From: Nitrospira sp.
Lineage (GTDB): Bacteria; Nitrospirota; Nitrospiria; Nitrospirales; Nitrospiraceae
DNA length: 64,000 nt
Assembly: GCA_005116745.1 (NCBI GenBank)
Contig: SWDS01000006.1
Span: 855,222 to 919,221 of the forward strand
Direction of reading: 5' to 3'
Part shown: positions 38,820 to 46,456 of the stretch, piece by piece
Numbering within the stretch: the first letter of the stretch is position 1
Layout: each line of letters opens with the position of its first letter
The notes under the pieces: model-generated
The model's database searches: none
Told to the model about the DNA's origin: nothing
What the model saw: the letters and a program-made list of their open reading frames with translations, nothing else
Translations under genes and position numbers: made by a program

Positions 38820-39022
38820 CCACATGATTCATGAACGCTTCTACTGCAACCGCCGATACGCAGCTACGACAAGCCTGGCCGCGAGCTTCGCGCGGTCGGC
38901 GGACAGGCTCGCCGCTCAGTCGGTCACCATACTGTTTCAAGTATGCCTCCCTTCCTCGCGGCTCCGCGTGTCCGTCTCGCATGGCGTCTTGGCGGTTTCG
39001 TCACGAACCGTCATGAATAATG
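38820..39022 (+). repeat. Long palindromic repeat, family C, after the histidine kinase gene
   Basis: The left end (CACATGATTCATGAACG...AACCGCCGATACGC) is an imperfect inverted copy of the right end (GGCGTCTTGGCGGTTTCG...CCGTCATGAATAATGTG). Internal pairs (GCGAGCTTCGCGC; CTCGCGGCTCCGCG) add hairpins. It begins 2 nt after the stop at 38818 and precedes a co-directional gene; non-coding. Confidence 0.75.
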
Positions 39023-39151
39023 TGAGCTAGCGAGCCTCTCTGATGTCCCTCGCTTGATCTTCGCCGTTTATTCCGTTTATTGTGACAGCACTTTACAATC
39101 GGCTGAGATCAGTCGGATCGATTGTCTACATCGAGGAGGAATGACGCGTTG

Positions 39152-39967
39152 ATGCAGCAGGCACGGGAAGTTGATGTCGCGCAATATCGAATCCAACAGG
39201 AGCCGTTTTACGCGGAGGTCTGTGGGGAGATCGGTCTGTTCACCATTGCTGCCGAGAAAAAACTTCCGGTGATGCTGAAGGGGCCGACCGGCTGTGGGAA
39301 AACCCGGTTCATTCAATACATGGCGTATAAGCTCGGCCGACCGTTGATCACGGTCGCCTGTCACGAAGATCTGACGGCCTCCGACTTGGTGGGCCGTTAC
39401 CTTCTGAAGGGGCAAGATACCGTATGGATGGATGGACCCTTGACCCTCGGGGTGAAGCATGGGGCCATTGTGTATCTCGACGAGGTAGTGGAAGCCAGAA
39501 AGGACACCACCGTGATCATCCATCCGCTCAGCGATGACCGGCGAGTGCTCCCGATCGAGAAAAAGGGCCAGATCGTGGAGGCCGCCGACGAGTTCATGCT
39601 GGTGATCTCCTACAACCCTGGCTATCAAAGTGTCCTCAAAGATCTGAAGCAAAGCACGAAGCAGCGATTCATCGCGATCGAGTTTGACTATCCTGCTCCC
39701 ACTGTCGAAACCCTTGTCATCCAGCGTGAGGCGGGGGTGGATGCAGTCATCGCGGCAAAACTGGTCAAGCTCGGCCAAAAAGTCCGCAACCTCAGAAGCC
39801 ACGGGCTTGAGGAGGGGGTCAGCACCAGGCTTTTAGTGTATGCCGGCACATTGATCAAGCAAGGCGTGCCACCCGAACGGGCCTGTGATGTCGCCGTCGC
39901 TCGCCCAATCACTGACGATTCAGACATGCAACGGGCCATACTCGACTTTGTCAAAGCGATCTTCTGA
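39152..39967 (+). CDS. CbbQ/NirQ/NorQ-type MoxR-like AAA+ ATPase
   Basis: 271 residues from ATG 39152 with GGAGGA 11 nt upstream. The Walker [13 protein letters not shown] lies near residue 44, Walker [11 protein letters not shown] near 106, and the SYNPGYQ sensor region near 162, the pattern of CbbQ/NirQ/NorQ activators. These ATPases normally act with a VWA-domain partner (CbbO, NorD) to remodel or insert metal into a target enzyme such as RuBisCO or nitric-oxide reductase. No VWA gene lies next to it here, so target and partner are elsewhere or unusual. A TACAAT -10-like box sits at 39094-39099. Confidence 0.87.
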   Translation: MQQAREVDVAQYRIQQEPFYAEVCGEIGLFTIAAEKKLPVMLKGPTGCGKTRFIQYMAYKLGRPLITVACHEDLTASDLVGRYLLKGQDTVWMDGPLTLGVKHGAIVYLDEVVEARKDTTVIIHPLSDDRRVLPIEKKGQIVEAADEFMLVISYNPGYQSVLKDLKQSTKQRFIAIEFDYPAPTVETLVIQREAGVDAVIAAKLVKLGQKVRNLRSHGLEEGVSTRLLVYAGTLIKQGVPPERACDVAVARPITDDSDMQRAILDFVKAIF

Positions 39968-39981
39968 ATCCCTCAATTTCT

Positions 39982-40287
39982 GTGGCGTCTTTTCCTGTCA
40001 TCGCACGGGACAGTGAGCGCGGGGCGCTCGTGACCGTCCACGTCCAACCAGGGTCTTCACGTACGGAGTGCGTCGGTATTCATGGCGATGCGGTAAAGAT
40101 CCGCCTGGCCGCGCGTCCAATTGAGGGTGCCGCCAACGACGAACTGATTCGCTTCATCGCTGAGCGGTGTGCGGTTCCGCGCGCGAATGTGCAGCTTCAT
40201 GCCGGAGCGACGGGGCGCCGTAAGCGACTGACTGTCAAGGGAGTCACGGCGGAATGGTTGTTGGCTCGATTGATGCCATCGGGCTAG
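39982..40287 (+). CDS. DUF167/YggU family protein
   Basis: 101 residues from GTG 39982, covering the whole DUF167 fold: VTVHVQPGSSRTECVGIHGDAVKIRLAARP, then EGAANDELIRFIAE and the ATGRRKRLTVKG strand. It is a small cytoplasmic alpha/beta protein conserved across bacteria and archaea without an established function. The gene follows the AAA ATPase by 14 nt and is probably co-transcribed with it. Confidence 0.9.
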   Translation: MASFPVIARDSERGALVTVHVQPGSSRTECVGIHGDAVKIRLAARPIEGAANDELIRFIAERCAVPRANVQLHAGATGRRKRLTVKGVTAEWLLARLMPSG

Positions 40288-40304
40288 AAAGGAGCGGTGT
40301 GGAG

Positions 40305-40739
40305 ATGATGAAGAAGCTCAGTGTCGTGTTTGTGTTGCTGATGGTCACGGCTTGTTCGAGTGCACGACCAATTCTGTATTCCAACGCGCATTTGGACTCT
40401 GTCGGGAAGGAAGGGGCAGCGCAAGATATTGAAGCCTGTAAAGAGTTAGCGGAATCTGCTGGTGCGAACGAAGGCAGCGGCAAGGCAGGACGTGTCGCTA
40501 CCGGTACGGTCGTTGGTGCTGGTGCCGGTGCGGCCAGTGGAGCATTGGGTTCATTGATTTACGGGGCGTCGGCCGGCATGGGATCGATGGTTGGGGCAGC
40601 TAGCGGAGCGGTCTGGGGTCTCCTGACCGGACTATTTTCTGCTGTGGTGGGTCCTTCCAGCCAGCCGAGCCAGGCCTACACGAATTACGTCAATCGGTGT
40701 CTGCAAGAGAAAGGATATGAAGTGACGGGATGGCAGTAG
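40305..40739 (+). CDS. Glycine-zipper lipoprotein (paralogue 1)
   Basis: 144 residues from ATG 40305 (or 40308). Lipoprotein signal with lipobox MVTACS near residue 14-18. A conserved ARPILYSNAHLDSVGKEGA segment is followed by a Gly/Ala-rich zipper (TVVGAGAGAASGALGSL, GMGSMVGAASGAVWGLL), likely membrane-inserting, and a C-terminal YVNRCLQEKGYEVTGWQ with one cysteine. It resembles glycine-zipper envelope lipoproteins of the Rick_17kDa/YMGG type; function unknown. It is nearly identical in layout to the gene at 40958, pointing to tandem duplication. Confidence 0.78.
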   Translation: MMKKLSVVFVLLMVTACSSARPILYSNAHLDSVGKEGAAQDIEACKELAESAGANEGSGKAGRVATGTVVGAGAGAASGALGSLIYGASAGMGSMVGAASGAVWGLLTGLFSAVVGPSSQPSQAYTNYVNRCLQEKGYEVTGWQ

Positions 40740-40753
40740 GGGAGGGAGGCATA

Positions 40754-40844
40754 GACCGGACGGGTGAACACTCGTGCTCGCTGTCCGCGCACGATCAGAA
40801 TGTGCTCGGACAATGCGCGCAGTTGAGTGTCCACCCATCCGGTC
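40754..40844 (+). repeat. Intercistronic palindromic element, copy 3
   Basis: 20-nt arms at 40754-40773 and 40825-40844 are inverted with two G-U-compatible differences. The core reads TGCTCG-CTGTCC-GCGCAC ... GTGCTCG-GACA-ATGCGCGCA, with TGTCC complementary to GGACA. It begins 15 nt after the upstream stop and has the shortest loop (about 9 nt) of the four copies. Confidence 0.85.
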
Positions 40845-40957
40845 TGCAAGGGAAGGTGTGAAAACACAGAAAGAGGTGCACAATTCAAAAATCCTCGACA
40901 TTTCCTCCAAAGGGTGAGAAGTGAAGAAAACACAAGAACGCACCCGAGGAGACTGCT

Positions 40958-41392
40958 GTGGCCACTCCATTATCGTGGCGGCTGATTGGAATCGTGCTGC
41001 TGCTGACTGTCACGGCTTGTACGGGCCCCCAGCCGATTTTAAGATCCAATAAGCAACTCCACATGTATGGCCAGCAGGTTGCTCAACAGGAAATCGATGC
41101 GTGCCGGAAGAAAACAGAGGAGGCTGCGCTGCGTCCTGGAGTTCACCGAAGCGCGAATGCCGCAACCGGAGCGGTACTCGGTATGACACTTGGGGGTGCG
41201 GTCGGCGCATCGGCAGGTGTGGTTGGAGGATTGCCCGGAGTGACGATCGGAGCTGCCGCTGGTAGCGGGATCGGATTGGTCATTGGATTACTCGGAGGCA
41301 CGTTCAAGCCGCTGGAACCAGACCCTCCCTATGCCGATGCTGTTACAAGCTGCCTGAAGGACAAAGGCTATGAAGTCAGAGGGTGGGAGTAA
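40958..41392 (+). CDS. Glycine-zipper lipoprotein (paralogue 2)
   Basis: 144 residues from GTG 40958 (GAGGAG upstream). Lipobox LTVTAC near residue 21, then PQPILRSNKQLHMYGQQVA, a Gly/Ala zipper (AATGAVLGMTLGGAVGASAG, VTIGAAAGSGIGLVIGLLGG) and a C-terminal SCLKDKGYEVRGWE. Layout and both ends match the upstream gene at 40305-40739, so the two are tandem paralogues separated by palindromic element copy 3. Sequence divergence indicates an old duplication. Envelope location; function unknown. Confidence 0.78.
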   Translation: MATPLSWRLIGIVLLLTVTACTGPQPILRSNKQLHMYGQQVAQQEIDACRKKTEEAALRPGVHRSANAATGAVLGMTLGGAVGASAGVVGGLPGVTIGAAAGSGIGLVIGLLGGTFKPLEPDPPYADAVTSCLKDKGYEVRGWE

Positions 41393-41692
41393 GTGTAGCC
41401 ATCGGTGATCGTCCACGCGCAGACGACGGTACTGGCCAAGTACGATTGAGAAAGTGTGAATCTTTAAAGTGTCTGCCCTCTTCGGTTTCTAGCCGATTCC
41501 ACAAACACCCCACAGCAGGTATATAGCCTATTGACCTAGCCTGACCAGATTTAGTGCCTCAATCGACAGGCTTGCCAAGCCTGATCCCTATGCCGTAACG
41601 AAATAGACATGGGCGCGGCAGTCCCTGGCCGTATGTCCTCGGATCATCGTGATGACCTGATGGTGTGTCCCGAAAGTCTGTGTCCTAATCTG

Positions 41693-41715
41693 TTCGCCCT
41701 GAGCTTGTCGAAGGG
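41693..41715 (+). repeat. Short dispersed repeat containing CCTGAGCTTGTCGAAGG
   Basis: The segment contains CCTGAGCTTGTCGAAGG, a partly palindromic sequence widely dispersed in intergenic regions of many bacteria. Only one copy is seen in this window. Confidence 0.5.
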
Positions 41716-41820
41716 CCGTGATTCACGGCAATTCCGTTCATGGTTCGCCAATCTCACCACAAACGTATTTCTGGGACGCTATACTGGCACACGATAGCCG
41801 GTATCGCAGGAACGATTGGA

Positions 41821-41862
41821 TTGACTCGGGCAGAGGTCAGAAGTAGACTAACGTTAGTCTAC
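41821..41862 (+). promoter_or_regulatory. Toxin-antitoxin promoter with palindromic operator
   Basis: TTGACT (41821-41826) and TAGACT (41844-41849) are 17 nt apart. The -10 box lies inside a perfect 20-bp palindrome, GTAGACTAACGTTAGTCTAC (41843-41862), 11 nt before the antitoxin ATG. This is the expected layout for autorepression by a Phd/YefM-type antitoxin. Confidence 0.75.
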
Positions 41863-41873
41863 ATGGGGGAGCT

Positions 41874-42125
41874 ATGAAAGCTACGACGAAGATCGTGAAT
41901 ATCCATGAAGCCAAGACTCATTTTTCCAAACTCCTGGCCGCCGTGGCGAAAGGCCAGCGTATCACGATTTGCAAAGATGGCACGCCAGTCGCTCAGCTTG
42001 GGCCCCTTGATACGCCCATTCCCGTCCGCTGTCCAGGGCTTTTGAAAGGGCGCGTGACCATCGCGGACGATTTCGATGCGCCGTTACCATCAGATACGAT
42101 CGCCTTGTTCGAGCGTGGGTCGTGA
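41874..42125 (+). CDS. Phd/YefM-family antitoxin
   Basis: 83 residues. The N-terminal DNA-binding part VNIHEAKTHFSKLLAAVAKG, with TICKDGTPVAQLGPL, is the standard Phd/YefM fold; the C-terminal GRVTIADDFDAPLPSDTIALF is the toxin-neutralising tail typical of antitoxins paired with PIN toxins. A perfect palindrome overlaps its promoter. The stop overlaps the toxin start by 4 nt. Confidence 0.9.
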   Translation: MKATTKIVNIHEAKTHFSKLLAAVAKGQRITICKDGTPVAQLGPLDTPIPVRCPGLLKGRVTIADDFDAPLPSDTIALFERGS

Positions 42126-42502
42126 ATCTTCTATTAGATACCCATGTCTATTTGTGGTACGTGATCCAGTCTCCACGACTCTCGAAGAACCTCTATCATC
42201 AGATCGAGACCACCCCTGTGGTCTATGTCAGTGCCGCTTCCCTCTGGGAGATGGTCATCAAAATTCAAGTGAAGAAGCTCTCAGCAGATCCCAATGAACT
42301 CGCCGCTAAAATTGTAGATAGTGGGTTTCAAGAACTACCGGTCTCCGTGGCCCACACCTTGGCGCTTGAGCGGTTGCCGCTTCATCATCGTGACCCCTTC
42401 GACCGCATCCTCTTGGCGCAAGCCCATGTCGAACACCTGCGCCTGCTTACGTATGACGTGGGGTTACAACCCTATGGTTCGGTGTGTCAGGTGATCGCAT
42501 AA
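42122..42502 (+). CDS. vapC: PIN-domain toxin (VapC-like ribonuclease)
   Basis: 126 residues from GTG 42122, overlapping the antitoxin stop. PIN-fold acidic residues are visible: LLLDTHVYLWY (Asp6), SAASLWEMVIK (Glu43) and HHRDPFDRILLAQA (Asp near 91 and 94), with LLTYDVGLQPYG near the end. It is a Mg-dependent RNase, held inactive by the antitoxin encoded just upstream. This PIN subgroup with HRDPFDRLL commonly pairs with Phd-type antitoxins, as here. Confidence 0.9.
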   Translation: MNLLLDTHVYLWYVIQSPRLSKNLYHQIETTPVVYVSAASLWEMVIKIQVKKLSADPNELAAKIVDSGFQELPVSVAHTLALERLPLHHRDPFDRILLAQAHVEHLRLLTYDVGLQPYGSVCQVIA

Positions 42503-42586
42503 GTCAATAGTCAGGTCTCCCCCTGTATTCTGGTTCAGGTTCAGGCCCCGTCGGGAGAGTAGGAATACCGTTCACGCAAGAATGGC

Positions 42587-42890
42587 ATGGTCGACCGTGT
42601 TGTCTCCAAGCGCGGGATTTCCATTCGGCTGACGGATGAACGATGGACACATATTACCGAGGAGCATGGTGAACTTGCTGAGTTTCGCGCGGATGTGATC
42701 GCGACCGTATCGTTGCCGGACCGTGTCCTGCTTGGGGGCGATGAAGAGCTGCCTGGCTATTTGTGAAATGGAGCAGGGCAAATATCTTGTCGTCGTCTAT
42801 TGAGGACAGCATGACGACGGCTTTATCATCACCGCGTTTCTTACCCGCCGGATTCAGTCTTTGGAGAAGAGGCGACAGTTATGGCCATAG
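42587..42890 (+). pseudogene. Decayed small nuclease-like gene (partner of DUF2283)
   Basis: Frame one (42587-42766) encodes SIRLTDERWTHITEEHGEL and VSLPDRVLLGGDEELPGY, then stops. One base later, frame two (42768-42890) continues with EMEQGKYLVVVY, an in-frame TGA, and HDDGFIITAFLTRRIQSLEK. Joined, these read as one continuous domain of about 100 residues of the kind often found directly upstream of DUF2283 genes, possibly a barnase/RelE-like nuclease fold. One frameshift and one stop indicate a pseudogene. The family assignment is from memory of the pattern. Confidence 0.6.
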
Positions 42891-43123
42891 CAGATATTCA
42901 AGAGTGCCTGAAGCTCATTCCAGCGGTGAATCGGGCGCCGCAGCACAGGGTCTAATTGACATACGACGCCGAGGTCGACACGCTGTATGTGAACTATAGA
43001 AAGCCCAGCCATGCGACCGATAGTGAGATGACCGATGACGATGTGATTGTACGTTATGAGGGGGACGAAGTCGTCGGTTTTACCGTCCTGCATGCGAGCA
43101 AGCGCATCAAGACCGCAGCCTAG
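42881..43123 (+). pseudogene. DUF2283 protein, interrupted or starting internally
   Basis: From ATG 42881 the frame reads 24 codons, then TAA at 42953-42955. It resumes at TTG 42956 with TYDAEVDTLYVNYRKPSHAT, DDDVIVRYEGDEVVGFTVLH and ASKRIK, a complete short DUF2283 domain. Either the gene begins at TTG 42956 (55 residues) or the first part is a decayed extension. DUF2283 proteins are small partners of the nuclease-like gene upstream, and the ATG overlaps that gene's end. With the partner broken, this copy may be relict. Confidence 0.55.
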
Positions 43124-43212
43124 CCAGAGTGGACAAGAGTAGTATCGATTTCTTCAACGACGGCGTCCGCCATCGAGAAGTGTCGGCGGCAGTTCTTGGG
43201 CGTCTGATCTTC

Positions 43213-43704
43213 CTACTCTCGCGCCAGGTCGATATAGCGAATGGTCGTTTCCACCGATGAACCGGAAGAGCTCAAGCTGGTGGAGAGCATAATCTGCACG
43301 AGCAGATCGATCCGATGCCCTGTCTTCAGCATCGGCGCTTTCAATGCCCCAACATTCTTTCCGCACGCGCCTTGATCGAGGATTTCGATCTGTCCGCTAT
43401 CATCTTCCATTGTGAGCGTAGTCCGCTCATGGGCTAGACCGCAGATCATCCGATTGGTGATGGTTTCGGTCTGCATCGCCAAGACGGTACCGGTGATACG
43501 GATATCCCTCATCTGATAATGATCCGGACGGGCTAAGAGTGTATTGATGGGAATTCGTTCATACGAGGCGACGGAAATTCTCACGGAACTAACCTGGGAG
43601 GATGGGGTGAACTCATCCGATGCGAGGACAGAATGAAGATTGATCATCCCAGACAGGATGAGGATGACGGTTCGAAGGTGGATGCGAATGAGTAGAGCGG
43701 TCAT
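43213..43704 (-). CDS. Exported protein with possible OB-fold
   Basis: 163 residues with a signal peptide (about 1-29, ILILSGMINLHSVLA). The mature part has IPINTLLARPDHYQMRDIRITGTV then LTMEDDSGQIEILDQGACGK, which resembles bacterial OB-fold proteins that start with a Leu/Pro segment and an IRVxGxV strand. Two cysteines (ICGLAH and GACGK) may form a disulfide. It is periplasmic with unknown function. It stands alone, convergent with the DUF2283 relict. Confidence 0.6.
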   Translation of the reverse strand: MTALLIRIHLRTVILILSGMINLHSVLASDEFTPSSQVSSVRISVASYERIPINTLLARPDHYQMRDIRITGTVLAMQTETITNRMICGLAHERTTLTMEDDSGQIEILDQGACGKNVGALKAPMLKTGHRIDLLVQIMLSTSLSSSGSSVETTIRYIDLARE

Positions 43705-44032
43705 CAGTACCCTCCAATTTAACTAAGGGTAGCATAGGCTCAGTCTAGAGGAGCCGATCCTTCGGCACGGTGCCGACCTTTCGCCACCTGATCGGTCTAT
43801 GCTGATCTCTTGATCCTTCGATTGTTCCACCTCTAACCCCTCTTAGTCGCAGCGGAATCGGAAACCTCAGACTTCCAGTGTCGAACTGGAACGCAAGTTG
43901 CCAAGGTGGAATGTGTGGGTATGCATTGTGGTCTGGCGGAGAGCGGCACTTTACAATCAACGGTAGCGACGCCATCATGCCAAGGTGATTACGAACCGAT
44001 CAGGCGTCGCGTAAGGATTAGGAGGACTCATC
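43705..44032. other. Divergent intergenic region of about 330 bp
   Basis: No gene is seen. It includes the upstream region of the NmrA operon with a TACAAT box at 43952-43957, inside a 13-mer (GCACTTTACAATC, 43946-43958) that also occurs at 39088-39100 upstream of the CbbQ-type gene. AGGAGG precedes ATG 44033. Confidence 0.4.
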
Positions 44033-44890
44033 ATGTTTGTTGTCCTAGGTGCAACGGGAAATACCGGATCTGCGGTGGTGGAGACCTTGCTGAGTAAGAA
44101 GCAGCCCGTGCGGGTGATTGTCCGTTCAGCCGACAAGGGTGCTGGCTGGAAGGCGAAAGGGGCAGATGTGGCTGTGGCATCGCTTGACGATGTGTCTGCG
44201 TTGACCAAGGCCTTTGAAGGGGCGAAAGGACTCTATTTGTTGGTACCACCGAATTACGGGGCTGAAGCCTGGTTGGCGGATCAACGACAAAGGATGGATC
44301 GCGCGGCAGAAGCTGTTCAGAAGAGTGGAGTCGATCATGTTGTGTTGCTGTCGTCGGTGGGAGGACATCTGCACGGTGGAACCGGCCCGATTCGGGCGGC
44401 GAGTCATGGAGAACAGGCGCTTGGTTGTCTTGCCAAACGCCTGACCATTCTCCGTCCCTGTTATTTCATGGACAACTGGGCGCCGGTCATTGGGGCGGCC
44501 AAGGCTCAGGGCGTGCTTCCGACATTCATTGCGCCTCAGGCAAAGATTCCTATGATTTCGACCAAGGACATCGGTCGGATTGGGGCGGAACGATTGATGA
44601 CTGGTGGCTATGGTAAGCAGATCGTGGAAATGGCGGGTCCGGAGGAGTACAGCCCAGATCAAACGGCGTCGGCACTCACTCAGATCCTTGGGAAAACGGT
44701 GACGGCCCAACATGCGCCGTTGAGTGCCGTGGTGCCGACGTTCACGTCGTTCGGGTTTTCAGACGAGGCGGCGAGATTATTTGAAGAAATGTACACGGCG
44801 TTCTCCAAAGGCGCAATCGGGTATGAGCACCCTGACAAGCTCGTGCGGGGTACAGTGACGCTGGAAGACGCGCTACGAACGATGGTGTGA
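44033..44890 (+). CDS. NmrA-like NAD(P)-binding protein
   Basis: 285 residues, an atypical SDR of the NmrA/HSCARG type. The nucleotide-binding FVVLGATGNTGSAVVETLL is at the N-terminus, VIVRSADKG determines cofactor choice, and VDHVVLLSSVGG lies near residue 105; no catalytic YxxxK is evident. Such proteins act as NADP(H) sensors or quinone reductases. It opens a five-gene operon whose other products (pirin, DsbA-like, VOC, NTF2-like) suggest handling of electrophiles or redox stress. AGGAGG precedes the start. Confidence 0.85.
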   Translation: MFVVLGATGNTGSAVVETLLSKKQPVRVIVRSADKGAGWKAKGADVAVASLDDVSALTKAFEGAKGLYLLVPPNYGAEAWLADQRQRMDRAAEAVQKSGVDHVVLLSSVGGHLHGGTGPIRAASHGEQALGCLAKRLTILRPCYFMDNWAPVIGAAKAQGVLPTFIAPQAKIPMISTKDIGRIGAERLMTGGYGKQIVEMAGPEEYSPDQTASALTQILGKTVTAQHAPLSAVVPTFTSFGFSDEAARLFEEMYTAFSKGAIGYEHPDKLVRGTVTLEDALRTMV

Positions 44891-44901
44891 AGGAGGACCA
44901 C

Positions 44902-45792
44902 ATGGCTACAGGGACGGCTGTAATCAAGGAAGTGCTCGGCGTCTATCCACCGGGGTCGAGGCATATGGTGGGAGATGGATTTCCTGTGAGGAACATGATT
45001 CCGGGCTCCGGTGTGGGTGAGCAATTGTCTCCATTCCTGCTCCTGGATTATATGGGGCCGGAGGTTTTCTCGCCGACGGATCGGCGTCTTGGTGTGGGTG
45101 AGCATCCGCATCGAGGGTTTGAAACTGTCACGATCATGTATCAAGGCAGTGTGGCGCATCGTGATTCAACCGGAAGCGGCGGCGTTATCGGCCCAGGTGA
45201 TGTGCAGTGGATGACGGCTGCATCCGGCATTGTGCATGAAGAATTGCACGAGAGCGAGTTTGCAAAGCGCGGAGGCACGCTGGAAGGGGTCCAGCTATGG
45301 GTCAATCTGCCGAGGTCGGTCAAGATGTCGCCTCCCCGGTACCAAACGCTTGTCCGCGATGAGATTCCGGTCGTTGAGCTCGCCGGAGGAGCCGGTCGGC
45401 TACGGGTCATTGCCGGAGAATGTCACGGGCGGAAGGGTCCGGCCAGGACCTTCAGCCCGGTCCATCTGTATGATCTGCGATTGAAGGCGGGGTGTCAGAC
45501 GGAATTGTCCTTGCCCGATGGATTCACCATGTCCGTATTTGTATTGCAGGGGCGGGTCGTTATCAACGGGGCACAGGCGGTGGGAGAGGCTGAGATCGCT
45601 CTCTTGGGGCGCAAGGGTGAGCGAGTGGCGCTTCAGGCGGAAGAGGATACGACGATACTTGTTCTCGGCGGAGAGCCGATCGAGGAGCCGATCGCGCGCT
45701 ATGGGCCGTTCGTCATGAATACGCAAGCGGAACTCGCACAAGCTGTGGAAGATTATCGAGCGGGCAAGATGGGGCATTTGTCCTATGAGTGA
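44902..45792 (+). CDS. Pirin family protein
   Basis: 296 residues from ATG 44902 with AAGGAGG upstream. It is a bicupin of the pirin/YhhW type: PFLLLDYMGPEVFSPTD, the metal ligands HPHRGFETVTIMYQG and IVHEELHESEF, then LEGVQLWVNLPRSVKMSPPRYQ. Bacterial pirins have quercetin dioxygenase-like or regulatory roles and bind iron. The gene follows nmrA by 11 nt and overlaps the DsbA-like gene by 8 nt, so it is translationally coupled. Confidence 0.92.
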   Translation: MATGTAVIKEVLGVYPPGSRHMVGDGFPVRNMIPGSGVGEQLSPFLLLDYMGPEVFSPTDRRLGVGEHPHRGFETVTIMYQGSVAHRDSTGSGGVIGPGDVQWMTAASGIVHEELHESEFAKRGGTLEGVQLWVNLPRSVKMSPPRYQTLVRDEIPVVELAGGAGRLRVIAGECHGRKGPARTFSPVHLYDLRLKAGCQTELSLPDGFTMSVFVLQGRVVINGAQAVGEAEIALLGRKGERVALQAEEDTTILVLGGEPIEEPIARYGPFVMNTQAELAQAVEDYRAGKMGHLSYE

Positions 45793-46456
45793 GCAGGATG
45801 CCGCACTCCACATCGACATTTACTCGGATGTGATCTGCCCCTGGTGCTATGTGGGGAAGCGGCGGCTGGAACGGGCACTCAAGGCATGGGATGGTGTACT
45901 TGCGACTATCCGATGGCGGCCCTTTCAATTGAACCCGACCATGCCGCGCAACGGGATGGATCGACGACAGTACCTTGACGCGAAGTTCGGTGGCTCTGCC
46001 GCCGCTCAAGCCATCTACGACCAAGTCTCGCGGGTTGGTGTTGAAGAAGGCATCCTCTTCGCGTTTGAGAGAATAGCTCGCACGCCGAACACATTCACCG
46101 CGCATCGCCTCATCTGGTTGGCGGGGCATCAGGGCAAACAGGATGAGATGGTCGAGATGCTGTTTCGCCAGTATTTCCTGGAGGGAGGAGATATCGGGAG
46201 TATCGAGACGTTGTCCAAAATTGCCGCTCATGCGGGGCTTGATCAAGCAGCGATTGAAACCTTTCTGGCGGGCGATGGGGGGATAGAAGCTGTGAAGGCA
46301 GAGGAAGCCGCTGGCCATCATATGGGCATACGAGGTGTTCCCTATTTCGTAATCAATGGAGCCTATGTGCTTTCCGGCGCGCAGCCTCCTGAACAGTTCT
46401 TAGCTGCATTCAGGCAGAGTGCAGCGGGCTTGTCAGTGGGAAAGGCAGGTGTGTAA
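45785..46456 (+). CDS. DsbA-family oxidoreductase (FrnE-like, cytoplasmic)
   Basis: 223 residues, no signal peptide. The N-terminus HIDIYSDVICPWCYVGKRRL has a CPWC active site. IRWRPFQLNPTMP and a late GIRGVPYFVINGAYVLSGAQ, with the cis-proline, complete the FrnE/2-hydroxychromene isomerase-like DsbA fold. It is likely a cytoplasmic thiol isomerase or oxidoreductase active in oxidative stress. It overlaps pirin by 8 nt and abuts the VOC gene (TAATG). Confidence 0.92.
   Translation: MSEQDAALHIDIYSDVICPWCYVGKRRLERALKAWDGVLATIRWRPFQLNPTMPRNGMDRRQYLDAKFGGSAAAQAIYDQVSRVGVEEGILFAFERIARTPNTFTAHRLIWLAGHQGKQDEMVEMLFRQYFLEGGDIGSIETLSKIAAHAGLDQAAIETFLAGDGGIEAVKAEEAAGHHMGIRGVPYFVINGAYVLSGAQPPEQFLAAFRQSAAGLSVGKAGV

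Larger units (their letters stand above)
41393..41873. other. Intergenic region of about 480 bp before the toxin-antitoxin module
   Basis: No convincing gene. It contains the short repeat at 41693-41715 and the toxin-antitoxin promoter/operator at 41821-41862. A 62-codon frame at 41609-41797 runs through the repeat and looks non-coding. Confidence 0.5.

Noticed and set aside
41609-41797. 62-codon frame in the region before the toxin-antitoxin module
   Set aside because: It runs through a known type of dispersed intergenic repeat and has no ribosome-binding site.
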